NCBI GenBank assembly: GCA_037178675.1
Contig: JAYMGJ010000469.1
Span: 1 to 64,000 of the forward strand
Direction: 5' to 3'
DNA: 64,000 nucleotides
DNA from: Scleroderma bovista
Taxonomy: Eukaryota > Basidiomycota > Agaricomycetes > Boletales > Sclerodermataceae
This document shows positions 36,771 to 48,400 of this stretch, one piece after another. The translations under genes were made by a program, and so were the position numbers. How positions within the stretch are numbered: position 1 is the stretch's first letter; each line of letters begins with the position of its first letter. A model generated the notes under the pieces. The model had not been told where the DNA came from and made no database searches. It saw only the letters and a list, made by a program, of their open reading frames with translations.

Positions 36771-37199
36771 CGCTATGGACGACTTGCCGATTTCAACAAG
36801 ATGCTCACTGGCTCTTTATCAATCACATTGATGGTCTTTTTCAACCATTTTTGAGGGCAAGGGCGAGGCTTTGACTTGCTTGCCTTCGCATTGTTCGCCT
36901 TTGCCTCTGCCTCAATTTCCATCAAAGCAAGGCATTCAATTCCTTGCTTAGCAGCTTCCTCCTTAGCAGCTTTAGTGTCCTTCAGATGCTTGTCGTCCAC
37001 AGCCTTCTCAGCCTTGGTACGTCGTTTCTGCATTACTCCTGTGGTAAAAAGGACCTCAGCTGGATGCTTCTCTGAATTTCCAGGCCAGCTTCGTCGAGAG
37101 GAAGTGGGGGTACCTGCAGAAGGTTCCATGGGAGTTAGAGAGAAAGTGAAGGACGGCTAGTCAAAGGTCGAAGAAGGTGGTTTAAAAAGGCTGAAAAAA

Positions 37200-37395
37200 T
37201 GGTGCAAGACGGCATCAGGGCATCAAATTTGTAAGTGTGGGCCCTTACCCTGGGACGACAAACATACTAACCGAAACACTTGCACTCCGCACTCCTGCTC
37301 TCCCTGTCATGCTAGCCATTGAATTCATAAGTGTAGGCCTTCACCCTGGGATAACAAACATACTAACCAAACACATTCACTCCGTGCTCCCGCTT
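37200..37395. repeat. Tandem duplication of about 100 bp before the Plavaka gene
   Basis: Two copies of a segment with GTGTGGGCCCTTACCCTGGG, then ACAAACATACTAACCRAAACAC and CACTCCGYRCTC (about 37225 and 37330). It lies in the divergent intergenic region, so it could hold promoter elements for both genes; that is inference. Confidence 0.6.
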
Positions 37396-37407
37396 TGCAT
37401 ACTCTGA

Positions 37408-40400
37408 ATGGCCATGAACACCATCCTCCAATACCCATGCAGCTTCCCCGGATGCAGGCATTTTTTCAAGACACTTGGTGGTCACAAAAAAACATATTCG
37501 CTCAGCACACCCCATCCTCTCACCACCTCATGTACCCAGCCCTCCAGCCTCACCACGATCATCCATACGTTCTTCACGTTCACCTAGCCTTCCACCAACA
37601 CAGATCCATGCAGATCAACAGTCCAACCAGGATGGCTGGGATGGGGAGGATTTCGGCCCACCACCACATTCTCTGCCGCCAGACCATCACGGTCCTCAAG
37701 GGCCTGCTCCCCCCCAAAGAAAATACTCAATTCTTTGGCCCTGGTGACAAGTACTACTGGTATTATCACCCTAAACTAACAGGTCAGAAACTTCTGAGTC
37801 TTTCAGGTGTATATTGACCTCTGAACTCTCTACAGGTCAACCGTGTGATGAAAATAGAGTGTTTCTAGCCCCAGGAACTCCCCCACCAGTCAACGCCAAC
37901 AATCCCCATGATTGGTATCCCTACAAGAGTCAGCTGCAATTCAAGACAGCTGAGTTTTTGTTTTCTCGGTGCCAGATGTCTGTGCTGAAGATGGACGCCC
38001 TCCTGGATCTCTGGGCTAGTTCTTTATATCCCCACCAAGCACAACCACCCTTTTCTAATCACCGCCACCTGTACCGGACCATAGATGCCACTACCACTGG
38101 TGAAGTGAAGTGGCAGTGTTTTTCTGCTGGCTACACCGGTGAAATTCCGACTGTAAATCCACTGCCGTGGATGTTAAAAAAGTATGATGTTTGGTTCCGG
38201 GATCCTCGCCAAGTTACTCATCAAATTCTTGGGAATTCGTCTTTCTCAAATGAGATCAATCTGCGGCCATTCGAGGAATATTCAACAGAGGATCAGACCA
38301 GACAATACAAAGATTTCATGTCTGGAGAATGGGCTTGGGAACAGGCAGTACATCATATTTTGACACCTCTTACATGGATCTCACAGATACAGGATATCAT
38401 TTCCGAGGATGAGAGCACACATGGTAGTACATTTGTACCTATCATACTTGGGAGCAACAAAACAACTGTATCTGTTGCCACCAGAAACAACAAATACTAT
38501 CCTCTGTACATGTCAGTCAGAAACGTACACAACAATGTAAGGCATGCTCACCGAGAGGCCCTTATACTCATTGGCTTTCTTGCAATCCCTAAAAGTAAGT
38601 ATTTTGTGCATATCCAACATTTGATAGTGCATGTCTCGTTATCCATTCACTAGCTACGAAAGAGCATGCCTCAGATGTGGCATTCTGCAAGTTTTGTCAG
38701 CAGCTATTCCATAGCTCACTTGTGGCCATTCTAAGTTCCCTCAAGCCTGCTATGACAACACCTGAGGTGGTCAAGTTCGGTGACAGCCACTTTCGCTGTG
38801 TAATATATGGTCTTGGTCCCTATATTGCAGACTACGAGGAGCAGGCACTCCTGACGTGTATTGTGTGTGGGTGGTGTCCAAGGTCTGTCTGAGGATTTTC
38901 TCTTTTCTGGCTACACTGCTAACTAACATCTGTGCCAGATGTCAAGCGCTACGGGGCAACCTAGATGAAGATGCTCTTGACCGCAGTTGAGCGTTTACTG
39001 AAGCACTGTTTGAAAAGAGCACTCTCGACCTTATGTGGGACAAATATGGCATCGTTGGTGACCTTGTCATAGGTTTCTGTACTGTTATTCATATCTTACA
39101 TTGCCTGAACCCTTGTTAGCCATTTACAAATGATTTCCCTTGCGCCGACATCTACCCGGACATTCTACACCAGCTCATAAAAGGCTGTTTCAAGGACCAC
39201 TTGGTTGATTGGGTCACTGCATATATCCAAAGGAACCACTCAAAGAGAAAGGCAGACCAAATCTTGGATGACATTGATTGCAGGTCGGTTTCTGTGATAT
39301 CTGTGCTGCTTAGATACTGATGTAACCTTAGAATTGCCACTGCAGCTCCATTTATTGGACTGCGTTGTTTCCCTCAAGGATGGGGTTTCAAGCAATGGAC
39401 TGGTGACGACTCGAAAGCCCTGATGAAGGTATGTCGTCATCATGCTCATGTTCAATGCCATGTCTTATTATATTGTTCTAAGGTATACATTGCCGCTATT
39501 GAAGGCTATGTGCCCGCCGAAATCATATGCATATTCCATGCTTTCCTTGAATTCTGTTATCTAGTCTGTCGGCACATCATCTCGGAGAAAGCACTTGCAG
39601 AAATTGAAGACGCACTCAAGTGGTTCCATACCTGGCATGAAATTTTCAGGACTGGTGACAACCCAGTTGTCACAACATTCTCCCTACTCTGTCAACATTC
39701 CGCCAAACATTATCCAACACTCATCCGTCTCTTTGGTTCGCCAAATGGTCTGTGCTCATCTATCACCGAGTGCAAACACATCAAGGCTGTCAAAGAGCCT
39801 TGGCGCTGATCAAGCAAATATCAACCTCTCGGTCAAATGCTTCTAACAAATCAGCGGTTGGACAAGATTGCCGCTTCTCGCATTGACTTCAGCAGCCGAG
39901 GGATGTTGAATCAAACATGTCTTTCATCTGCAATCGGGACACTCTGTGAGCCACACTATTTGATTGGCTTTTTGGTGTCGCTGACCTTTGTTTACTACTT
40001 AGCACAAATATTACTTGGCGACAACAGCAATAGCGGTGATGCCACAAACGACAATGCAGAGGAAGCTACTCACAATGGCACAAACCACACACAAGGTGCC
40101 AGCATGCAAGACGATAGCGACATGCCTGTTGCAGACAATAGCCCCACAGATCTGTCTGTGCATGTGCAACTCTTGCGCACCCCTCGTAAGTTGCTCAGTC
40201 ATACATTTTTGTTTGTTCTAATACAGCAGTACAGAGCGACGGCGCCCACACACCCTATCCACACTCGGAGTCGAGCTCCACATTCCCAACTTAGTTGACT
40301 TGGTGCGGTGATTTCTCTTTGACCAACTCAACCCAAATGATCACCATGACGCATCCAAAATTCTGCTTGCTGCATGCCCTCACTATGACAGCTGCATATA

Positions 40401-40895
40401 TGTATTCAACTCGGCATGTGCAAGATTTTATGCACCCAGTGACCTCAGTGGGATTGGTGGGATGCAAATGGAGTTCATCCATTCGACGCCTCTGTGGAGA
40501 AAGGAAGGCCCCCGGAAAGACTGTGTGTTTGTCACGACAAACCCAGAGGCCACTGGAATGCAGGCTCTTGACATTGCTCGTGTCCTATCATTCTTTTCAT
40601 TCAGGTATCAGTCTGAATTATATGAGTGTGCCATCATTCGGTGGTTTGACAAGATTGGTGATGCCCCAGACGAGGACACTGGAATGTGGATGGTCTGTCC
40701 TGGTTACCTACCCAACCATACACCCCACCTTGCAATTATTCACATTGATACCATCCATCGCAGTGCCCATTTGATCCCTATATATGGTACCAATGCTATC
40801 TCCTGCAATATCAAGCCTTGCCATTCCTACAATGCATTTCGAGCATTCTATGTCAACAAATATGTAGATCACCATGCATTTGAAATAGCAAGCTA
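37408..40895 (+). pseudogene. Plavaka-type transposase (CACTA-like), with two TGA codons and one frameshift
   Basis: Plavaka elements are large CACTA-like transposons of basidiomycetes. The protein begins with a C2H2 finger (CSFPGCRHFFKTLGGH). A run of seven A at 37486-37492 shifts the frame inside it; six would restore KKHIRSAH. Then follow PGTPPPVNANNPHDWYPYKS, YDVWFRDPRQVTHQIL, FMSGEWAWEQA, then STFVPIILGSNKTTVSVATR and NVHNNVRHAHREALILIGFL. Later exons hold VIYGLGPYIADYEEQALLT (about 38800), LDLMWDKYGIVGDL (about 39025), GLCSSITECKHIKAVKEPWR (about 39750) and FYVNKYVDHHAFEI near the end. TGA codons at 38988-38990 and 39807-39809 sit in conserved sequence where Arg is usual in the second case. 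Introns are short. Confidence 0.85.
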
Positions 40896-40902
40896 ATACA
40901 TT

Positions 40903-41000
40903 GAAGTGGTATACATAGAATTCTTGTCTATTAAATAGCGAGCGCATGTCACAGGCCAGGTCAGTGACAGCACTGTATAGCATGTGGTGGGGGAACACAC
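40903..41000. repeat. Plavaka 3'-flank repeat, copy 1
   Basis: A unit of about 100 bp with TTGAAGTGG, TTAAATAGCGAG, then GTCACAGGCCAGGTCAGTGA and GTGGGGGAA. Copies follow at about 46939-47050 and, more diverged, at about 48320-48400. The Copia element is inserted at the boundary of copy 1. Confidence 0.7.
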
Positions 41001-41288
41001 TGTTGAAGTCGCACGTGCACCCGGCGTAAACCGTCGATGAAGTGCGCACAAGACTGCAACCCATATTAGTGTAGACTTAGTAATAGTCCTCTTTAGAGTA
41101 GATGTTACATGTCACACGTCACATGTCACAGTCACATGTCACACTATTTGTTGTATATAAACAGCGTCCACCGCTTATATAATACAACAGCTCTTGACCA
41201 GCTACCGCTACCATCTCAGGTTGTGCACTCCACCCAACAGGTGAGTTGGAGTAGCAGTTCCTCTACGTACATAGGTATTGCTTCAACA
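41001..41288 (+). repeat. 5' LTR of the Copia element
   Basis: TGTTGAAG...CTTCAACA ends form an 8 bp perfect inverted repeat. A TATATAA box at 41154-41160 would drive transcription from the U3 region. Confidence 0.95.
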
Positions 41289-41300
41289 GGTTATGAGCCC
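41289..41300 (+). promoter_or_regulatory. Primer-binding site matching the initiator-Met tRNA anticodon arm
   Basis: GGTTATGAGCCC directly follows the LTR. It complements GGGCTCATAACC, the anticodon stem-loop of eukaryotic initiator-Met tRNA, not a tRNA 3' end. This is the half-tRNA priming known for Drosophila copia. Confidence 0.75.
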
Positions 41301-41671
41301 CGTGAGCGCACTGTGTGCAGCAATGCACCAGGCAGCACTCCAGCTCCCTGAGCGTCGCTTTAACTAGCTTGACGCTGTGGACCACAGTGGGCTCCTAGCT
41401 GAGCCCCTGCACAGCCACAAGGCGAAGTCGGTCGACGACTTGCGCCAAACAGTGAGCTCCTAGTTGAGCACCTGTATTACCACAGGTGAAGTTCGTCGAT
41501 GACTTGCGCCAACCATGGCGAACATCGTCGACGACTTGCGCTGGCATGACCTAGTCATGAGTTAGCTGTTGACAGAAGTGCTTTCACTAGCACTCAGGTG
41601 TTTCTTCTTTTCTTGCTTGTCCGTTGTCGCATTCATTTGCTGACTCCGTTGACTCCCAACAGAATATCACC

Positions 41672-44600
41672 ATGTCCAGCACTCTCGACAAGATGGTTCC
41701 CATGTTCACTGGCTCCAACTGGCAGCAGTGGCACACCTCTATGCAGGCCTACCTCCGGGCACAAGGCCAATGGTACGTTTACTCAACGACGCAACCCGTT
41801 GCCGGTCACGATGACCATAAGGAATGGGACGACAACACCGAGAGAGCGCTCAGTAATATCACCTTGCACCTCGCCCCCTCTATCCAGGTCGCTGTCTCCA
41901 GCCTCGACAATGTTAAGGACGTCTGGGACCATCTCAAGAAGAACTTCGGTGCCCCCAGTATTGGCTCTGCCTACACTGAGCTCAGCAAGCTCCTGGCGAT
42001 GACCATTCCTGCTGGCTCTCATCCCGCTCCGGCCATCACCAAAGTGCTTAGCCACTTTGCTTACCTCAAAGACGCCGGCTTCGAGTTCCCTGTCCCCGTG
42101 CAGGCAATGATTATCCTTTGCAAGCTCCCTCCCACTATGGAGGTCGTAGCTCAAATTCTCAGCCAGACGTCGCCGGACGAGATCAAAAATCTGAAGCCCG
42201 ATGGGATCGTCAAGGCCGCCACGCTCTCATTCAAGCAGAAAGGCGCCTCTTCGCGTGCCGGTGGTAAGGGCCCCCAGGCCAACAAGCTTAGCGCTGTGAA
42301 GCGCAAGCCGGCTAACCCAAAGTTCGCCCAGCAGCAGCAGCAGCCCCAGAGGCAGCAGCAGCAGCAAGGTGGGTCCAACGGCAGTACGAGCGGAAACACT
42401 CCTGCCCAAGGACAGGGAGGCCGCACACGCCGTGGCGGCAAGAAGGCTCGCGCTCGCCGCGAGAACGCCCAACAAGCCGCCTTCGCTACATACGTCCACT
42501 ATGATGGACCAGAGCCCACCATTGACCCTCGTGCCTTGGCTCACACTCCCGGTGCTGCCCACTACGGCCCCCCCGCATTCGAAAATACCATCAAGGCCTT
42601 CGACTTGGCACACCGCTTGGGGGTAGAGCCCTCCTGCCAGACCATCCACACCCTCGACCAAGTTGTGTCATTGGCGAGTGTGAACCTGGACCAGCCCGAG
42701 GCCGGTCCCTCCTTGCTGAAGCGCCCTCGCCTCGAGGAGCACATCACGATGTATGAGGAGGATGCCATCTCCCTTGGGGATGAAGAGCCCTTCGCTCACG
42801 AGCCGTTCGCTGATGACGAGTTCGATGAGATCGACGCGATGGTCCTCAACCACTACAATGCAACATCAATGGCGATGGGCACAGAGGCCAGCCTTTTCAG
42901 GCAAGTACCTTCTGCACGCGTGCTGATCGACACTGACACGCTCCCTTTACATGTGCGCTATACGCCGTCACTGTATATAGCGAGTAGTAACTATAATATG
43001 TCATGTCGTATCTCGAGTAAAGCATATATCTGTTTGTGTCTGAATGATGCACGCTGTGCTGGCTGTAAGGGAAAAATGGTCGACGATAGTGAACTATCTG
43101 GTGCCTTCTGGCTCCTAGACTCTGGCGCATCATGCCACTTCACTGGTGACATAGGCAATTTCGCCTCCTATAATGCGCTAAAGCGAGCGCACTATGCCAA
43201 AACGGCTAATGGTGTAGCACTGATTGCTGGCATTGGCACGGTATTACTCTGGTGCCTAGACCACAACTCTGGGGATGAGAAAGTCATCACACTCACCCAA
43301 GTGCTCCATATGCCAGGCGCTACTGCACGCCTTATTTCTATGGGCGAAATGCTCCAGCGTAACTACAAAGTCACTGGCAATAAGCAAGGCATTAGCCTCA
43401 TTCATAAAGCTGAACGCCTATGGTTTGGGCCAGACCCAGAAAACGATTGCAACATCATTTTTGGGATTAGATCTATCCTGATAATTAGATCTAATTACAT
43501 CGCCTCCGTGAGCAAAGTCGATTATGACATTATGCACCGGAGATTCGGGCACCCCTCGAAGGAAGTACTCCGACGTGCACAAAAACATACGCAGCGCTTC
43601 CTGTAGATTCACTTTCCTACTGAGGATTGTGTTTGCCCTGGATGTGCTCTTGGCAAGATGCCCAATCGAGCTTTCCCAGAGAACGAAAGACGTGCGTCCA
43701 AGCCCTTCGAGCTAGTGCACTCTGATCTCAAATCCTTCCCAGTTACGTCGTACCGGAAGTTTAAATACATTATCACCTTCTACAACGACTATACTTCTCA
43801 TGCCTGGACTATGCCTCTTCGCTCCAAAGCTGCAGCGATTACGGCTGCCAAAGATTTCCTCAAAATGGTGTGCGTCCAACATGATACACACGTTGTTGGA
43901 TGGATGTCCGATGCCGGCGGAGAATATAAATCCGATCTGTTTGATCGAGCACTCCTTGAGAAAGGAATTAAAATATATCAAAGTGGAACCCCCATGCAGA
44001 ATGGCCGCACCGAGCGTCTAGGGCGCACTCTCATGGATAAAGCTGAGTCTATGCGGCATCAAGCCTGCATTCCTGACTCCTGGTGGGAATTTGTGTTCGC
44101 TCACGCAACTCACCTTTACAACCATACTTTGGTAGCTCACCTGCGATGGCGCACCCCCCATGAAATGCTTAAGGGGGAGATGCCTAACATTGATCACCTC
44201 CGTGTATTTGGCTGTGGAGCCTTTGTCTACCTCCCAGCCTCGGCTCAAGCAAATAAGATGGCTCCCAAGTCGGAGCTAATGACTTATGTCGGTGTTGCCC
44301 CTGGCAATGAGCGCAACTTTTTGTTTATGCGCTCCACCAATGCAGTGTTCACCACTGCCCACACCGTCTTTGACGAGCGTCATTTCCCTTGCTGCCCCAA
44401 AAACAGGCGCGAACCTCTCGAGAACCCTTTCGGAAGGGCAAATCCGAAACCAGCCACTGATCGACCAGGGAATTCCCCTGATGATATCGACAGTGATGAC
44501 GATGTGGAACACGACCATGGCTACCCACATCCCCAAGTGCAGGATGACGATCCAAAGCGCGAGGAACCTGAGGCTCCTGAGGAAGAGCCTAACCAAATAA

Positions 44601-46594
44601 ATCCTCCCCGTACACCATCTCCAGTGCCTCCACCGGCACTGAGAACACCTTCACCGGCAAGAAATCCGCCACCTCCGGCACCGCAGCGCCCTGGCCGAGC
44701 TGAACGCCGCCAAAATGCGCCGCGACCTCCTGCAGTGAATATCCCTGCCCGCCCCCAACGTGAACGTAGAGCACCATTGCGCCCCGGTAACATGTATGGT
44801 GAGCGGCGACATCCCGTTGAGCAACTCTGGGATATTGAAAGTGCCTCTCGATGGCGAGAAACAGTGGGTGAGGCCCCTAGGCCCCCACAACCGGACACAC
44901 CAGACCATGTCCCTGGTGGTTTCCCTGACACCTCTGCAATGCCCAGTGAGGAAGATGTGCAAAAGATGTGCGAGGAAGGGGGAGCAAACCTAGTCCAATA
45001 CCTGATGGGCAAAGCCCTCGAAACCCGCGAGCCTCAATATGAGAGCATCCGCAACTGGTCCTACAAGGACATCGCTCGCTTACCCCAAGCTGAGCAGAAA
45101 CTCTGGCGACTTGCTTGCCAAGAAGAGCTCGACGTGCTGCGAAAGCGCAAAGTCTTTGAGCTAGTTGACCGTCCTCAAGACCGGAAGGTCATTAAGAACC
45201 GATGGGTCTTTGATGTGAAGTCGGATGGCTGCAAGAAAGCCTGCTTAGTAGCGAAAGGCTTCTCCCAGGTCGAGGGATTAGATTTCAATCAGGTCTTCTC
45301 ACCAGTCATGCGCTTTGAAACAGTGTGCCTCATGCTTGCGCTTGCCACACTTGAGAATTGGTATATCACTGGACTTGACGTTTGGAGCACCTACTTGTAT
45401 GGCAAGCTCGACGAAGAGATCTACATGGAACAACCTGAAGGGTTTGCAGTTCCCGGGCAAGAGCGCAAAGTGCTCCGCCTCTGGCGTGCCCTCTATGGCC
45501 TCAAACAGGCCGGCCTAGCTTGGTGGCGCACACTCAATGAGTCTCTCAAGGAACTCGGGTTTGAGCGCCTTAAGTCTGAAGCAGGCATCTTCTTCTACAA
45601 GAAGAAAGGCACCAACATTGTCATTGGCATTATCTACGTTGACGACGCTTTATTCTGCGGCCCTAACAAGGCTGTTGTTGATGCCATCAAAGCGCAGTTC
45701 ATGCGCAAATGGGAGTGCAGAGACCTTGGAGAACCTAAGGAGTTCCTCCAAATGCAAATCACTCGCAAAGGTCGCGCTATCCACTTGGACCAATGCGCGT
45801 ACCTCCAAAAGGTCATTGAACGCTGTGGCATGCTCAATGCAAAGTCCGCAAGCACCCCACTGCCGGCTGGCTACTATGCCGCCAAAAATACAGAGCCTGT
45901 TGATGCGGAACTCCGCTCCCGTTTCCAGACGGTTATTGGGTCCCTTCTGTACCTTATGTTAGGCGCTAGGCCCGACATTGCCTTTGCAGTCACCCATCTC
46001 TCGTGCCATGCCACGAATCCATCCCAGGACCACCTATCCAAAGTGCTTTATATTTGTCGCTACTTGATTGGTACACCTAATTACTCCCTAGTGTACAATG
46101 GTGGATCCGGTGCTGGCCTGATTGCATGCACAGACTCAGATTGGGGATCAGACCCTACCTCTCACCTCTCGCAGACAGGTTTCTACCTGAAACTTGCAGA
46201 TGGCTTGATCAGTTGGACTTCTCGTGCGCAGAAGACTATTGTGTACTCGTCCACTGAAGCCGAATACATGGCTTTGAGCGATTGCGCTCGCCAAGTTACC
46301 TGGATTCGAAGTTTGCTCGGTGAGCTCGGCTATAAGCTGAAAGCTATCCCGATCTGCGGTGATAATCAGGGGTCCATATTCATGGCATCCAACCCTGTAA
46401 CAGAGCCTTGCTCCAAGCACATCGACATCCGCTACCACGGAATCCGCGAGTCAGTCGCGAAAGGTAATGTGGAGCTATTCTTCATTGATGGTGCTGAGAA
46501 TCCTGCCGATCTGCTCACCAAGAACTTACCCCGCGAGAAATTCACGAAGTTCAGAGCTCAACTAGGCTTACAATTTCCCTCTGGCAGCATCTAG
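41672..46594 (+). CDS. Copia Gag-Pol polyprotein with one in-frame TAG
   Basis: The frame opens at ATG 41672 (MSSTLDKMVPMFTGSNWQQW), the gag N-terminus. The gag has a Gln run and a basic stretch (GGRTRRGGKKARARRE), but I see no CCHC zinc knuckle. The protease motif is WLLDSGASCHF (about 43110). A TAG at 43604-43606 lies just before the pre-integrase finger (CVCPGCALGKMPNRAF), and the same frame continues to 46594. Integrase keeps D, D and E (HSDLKSF, MSDAGGEYK, GRTERLGRT). Reverse transcriptase has LDVWSTYLYG and YVDDALFCG. RNase H has DSDWGSD, SSTEAEYMAL and KHIDIRYH. All catalytic residues look intact. The TAG could be a nonsense mutation or a read-through signal. Confidence 0.95.
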
Positions 46595-46628
46595 CGCCTT
46601 ATTCGCTGAAGTGCTCTATGTGCAGCAC

Positions 46629-46640
46629 AGCGAGGGGGAG
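46629..46640 (+). promoter_or_regulatory. Polypurine tract of the Copia element
   Basis: AGCGAGGGGGAG lies immediately before the 3' LTR, where a purine tract primes plus-strand synthesis. Confidence 0.8.
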
Positions 46641-46928
46641 TGTTGAAGTCGCATGTGCACCCGGCGTAAACCGTCGACAAAGTGTGCACAAGACTGCGAC
46701 CCATATTAGTGTAGACTTAGTAATAGTCCTCTTTAGAGTAGATGTTACATGTCACATGTCACACGTCACAGTCACGCGTCACACTATTTGTTGTATATAA
46801 ACAGCGTCCACCGCTTATATAATACAACAGCTCTTGACCAGCTACTGCTACCATCTCAGGTTGTGCACTCCACCCAACAGGTGAGTTGGAATAGCAGTTC
46901 CTCTACATACATAGGTATTGCTTCAACA
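46641..46928 (+). repeat. 3' LTR of the Copia element
   Basis: 288 bp, same ends as the 5' LTR. Differs from it at 12 sites, all transitions, listed in the findings. Confidence 0.95.
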
Positions 46929-46938
46929 CACACCTCCT

Positions 46939-47050
46939 TTGAAGTGGGTATATATAGAAATTATTACCCATTAAATAGCGAGTGTGTGTCACAGGCCAGG
47001 TCAGTGATGACTCTGTATAGTCTGCGTGTGGGGGAAACGCACCTTCTGAG
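46939..47050. repeat. Plavaka 3'-flank repeat, copy 2
   Basis: Second copy of the unit at 40903-41000 (TTTGAAGTGG, CATTAAATAGCGAG, GTCACAGGCCAGGTCAGTGA), directly after the Copia 3' LTR and its target duplication. Confidence 0.7.
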
Positions 47051-47100
47051 ACGAAGAGGGCGGCAGGCATGGGGGGTGCGGGTGACACAGGAGGCGAGTG

Positions 47101-47732
47101 TGTTACGACCTTGTCCAACTCCGGATCATATCCGGTTACTCCAGTCGCATCACAGCCCTATAGCTCTACTCTGGTCGCTCTCAGCTGCTCTGGTCACGGT
47201 CGCGCAGATAACCTTCCGTTAAGTACGACCCTTGGTCTATGCTCTATTCACTCGTTACCACACCTCGCCGTTTGCCCTGTCTTGACGTGAGTTCTCCGTG
47301 TACTCGATATATCTCCTACCTTGTATCATTTTCACTGGACCTGGTTTATTTTACCCAGACCTGACTTTATTTTCATCGGACCTGGTCTATCCCTTTCTCT
47401 GGTTATCCTTTGTCCGCCTTTTAGGCTGTTTACTTGTCACCGTAAATACTCATCCCTAGTTCTTACTTAGTATAAGTACTCTGTAGATTATCCTGTACAC
47501 CTCAGTCTGAAATCATCTAAGTCACTACTCCTGATCCTCTGTCCGTCTCCGTCTCTATCTCCGTCTGACCGGAACCTACACAAGGGATCAACACTCGCCG
47601 TCCTTGTCGTTGAATCCAAACGGTCGCAACTCCGGCCCGGGCTAACCTCTGCCCAAACCTCTGACCTCCCCTCTCGTCCGCTTTCGTCCGGACTTGACCA
47701 GACCCCCTACCGGAGTAGACCCGGACTTGACA
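47101..47732 (+). mobile_element. Solo LTR of a TGTYACGACC family, copy 1
   Basis: Starts TGTTACGACC and ends CGGACTTGACA. GAGTG flanks both sides (47096-47100, 47733-47737), the TSD. The interior contains TATAAGTACTC, shared with the copy at 49975-50645. The TGTYACGACC start is familiar from fungal Gypsy LTRs, but with no pol attached the superfamily is an inference. Confidence 0.8.
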
Positions 47733-47769
47733 GAGTGACACAGAGGAAGAGGAGGTGGGTGAAGCACTG

Positions 47770-48400
47770 AGGTGGGTGTCAGGTTGCCGCAAGACAGACG
47801 CTGCGGATGTGCTTACCCTCCAGATGTGAGTGGGAGGGATAAGACTGCGCCCAAAAGCCATCAGATACAATTGGGGGGGATAGAACTCCAGGCAAGTGAA
47901 GAGGGGGGCAATGAACTTGAGAATGGGTCAGGTTGCCGTGAAACAGATGCTGCAGATGTGCTTACCCTTCAGATGTGAGTGGGAGGGATAAGACTGCACC
48001 CAAAAGCCATCAGATACGATTGGGGGGGATAGAACTCCGGGCAAGCGAAGAGGGGGGCGACGAACTTGAGAATGGGTCAGGTTGCCACGAAACAGATGCT
48101 GCAGATGTGCTTACCCTTCAGATGCAAGTGGGAGGGATAAGACTGTGCGCCCAAAAGCCATCAGATACGATCAGGGGGAATAGAACTCCAGGCAAGTGAA
48201 GTGGGGGGCGATGAACTTAAGAATGAGTCAGGTTGCTGCGAAACGGATGCTGTGGATGTGCTTACCCTTCAGATGCAAGTGGGAGGGATAAGGCTGCCAG
48301 TGAGCCCTGTACATGCTTTCTTGTCCGTTAAATAACAATCATGAGTCACAGCCCAGGTTTAGCGTGATATTTCCTGCGGTGGAGAGCATATGAGAGAAAA
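47770..48400. repeat. Tandem repeat, about 149 bp, roughly 3.6 copies, then a diverged Plavaka-flank unit
   Basis: The marker GATGTGCTTACCCTYCAGAT occurs at 47806, 47955, 48104 and 48255. Each unit has AAAAGCCATCAGATACRAT and GAATGRGTCAGGTTGC. After 48320 a third, degraded copy of the TTAAATAGCGAG..GTCACAG unit follows. Frames here are repeat translations. Confidence 0.85.

Larger units (their letters stand above)
33846..37129 (-). pseudogene. Multi-exon gene of unknown function, divergent from the Plavaka transposase, broken by a solo LTR
   Basis: Minus-strand exons: 37129-36773 (Lys/Ala-rich, coiled-coil-like), 36031-35672 (GGQVKTWVANVAATETNEPT), about 35640-35598 joined across the LTR to 35323-35118 (DELGA then PISDLRVTRRVTKRKAP), 35076-34690 (LPVPSDHRWSQSFIPTATLW) and, after an intron at about 34630-34690, 34629-33846 (WWNSFGSSALAMMLDFFSNL). 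The last part has EDPNLVNTEGLYRSTLLQEL and a likely helical C-terminus. I recall similar proteins in mushroom genomes with no known function. Starting about 280 bp from the Plavaka gene and divergent, it could be cargo of that element. The 274 bp LTR at 35324-35597 interrupts the coding exon; without it the frame is open. Confidence 0.6.
41001..46928 (+). mobile_element. Full-length Ty1/Copia retrotransposon
   Basis: Two 288 bp LTRs (41001-41288 and 46641-46928) flank a single gag-pol region. The direct repeat CACAC lies on each side (40996-41000 and 46929-46933), the TSD. A primer-binding site follows the 5' LTR and a purine tract precedes the 3' LTR. The LTRs differ at 12 positions without indels, so it is not a fresh insertion. 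A solo LTR of the same family is at 20272-20559. Confidence 0.97.

Noticed and set aside
42300..42480. A gag zinc knuckle in the Copia element.
   Set aside because: No CX2CX4HX4C is present; there is only a basic RGG-like stretch.
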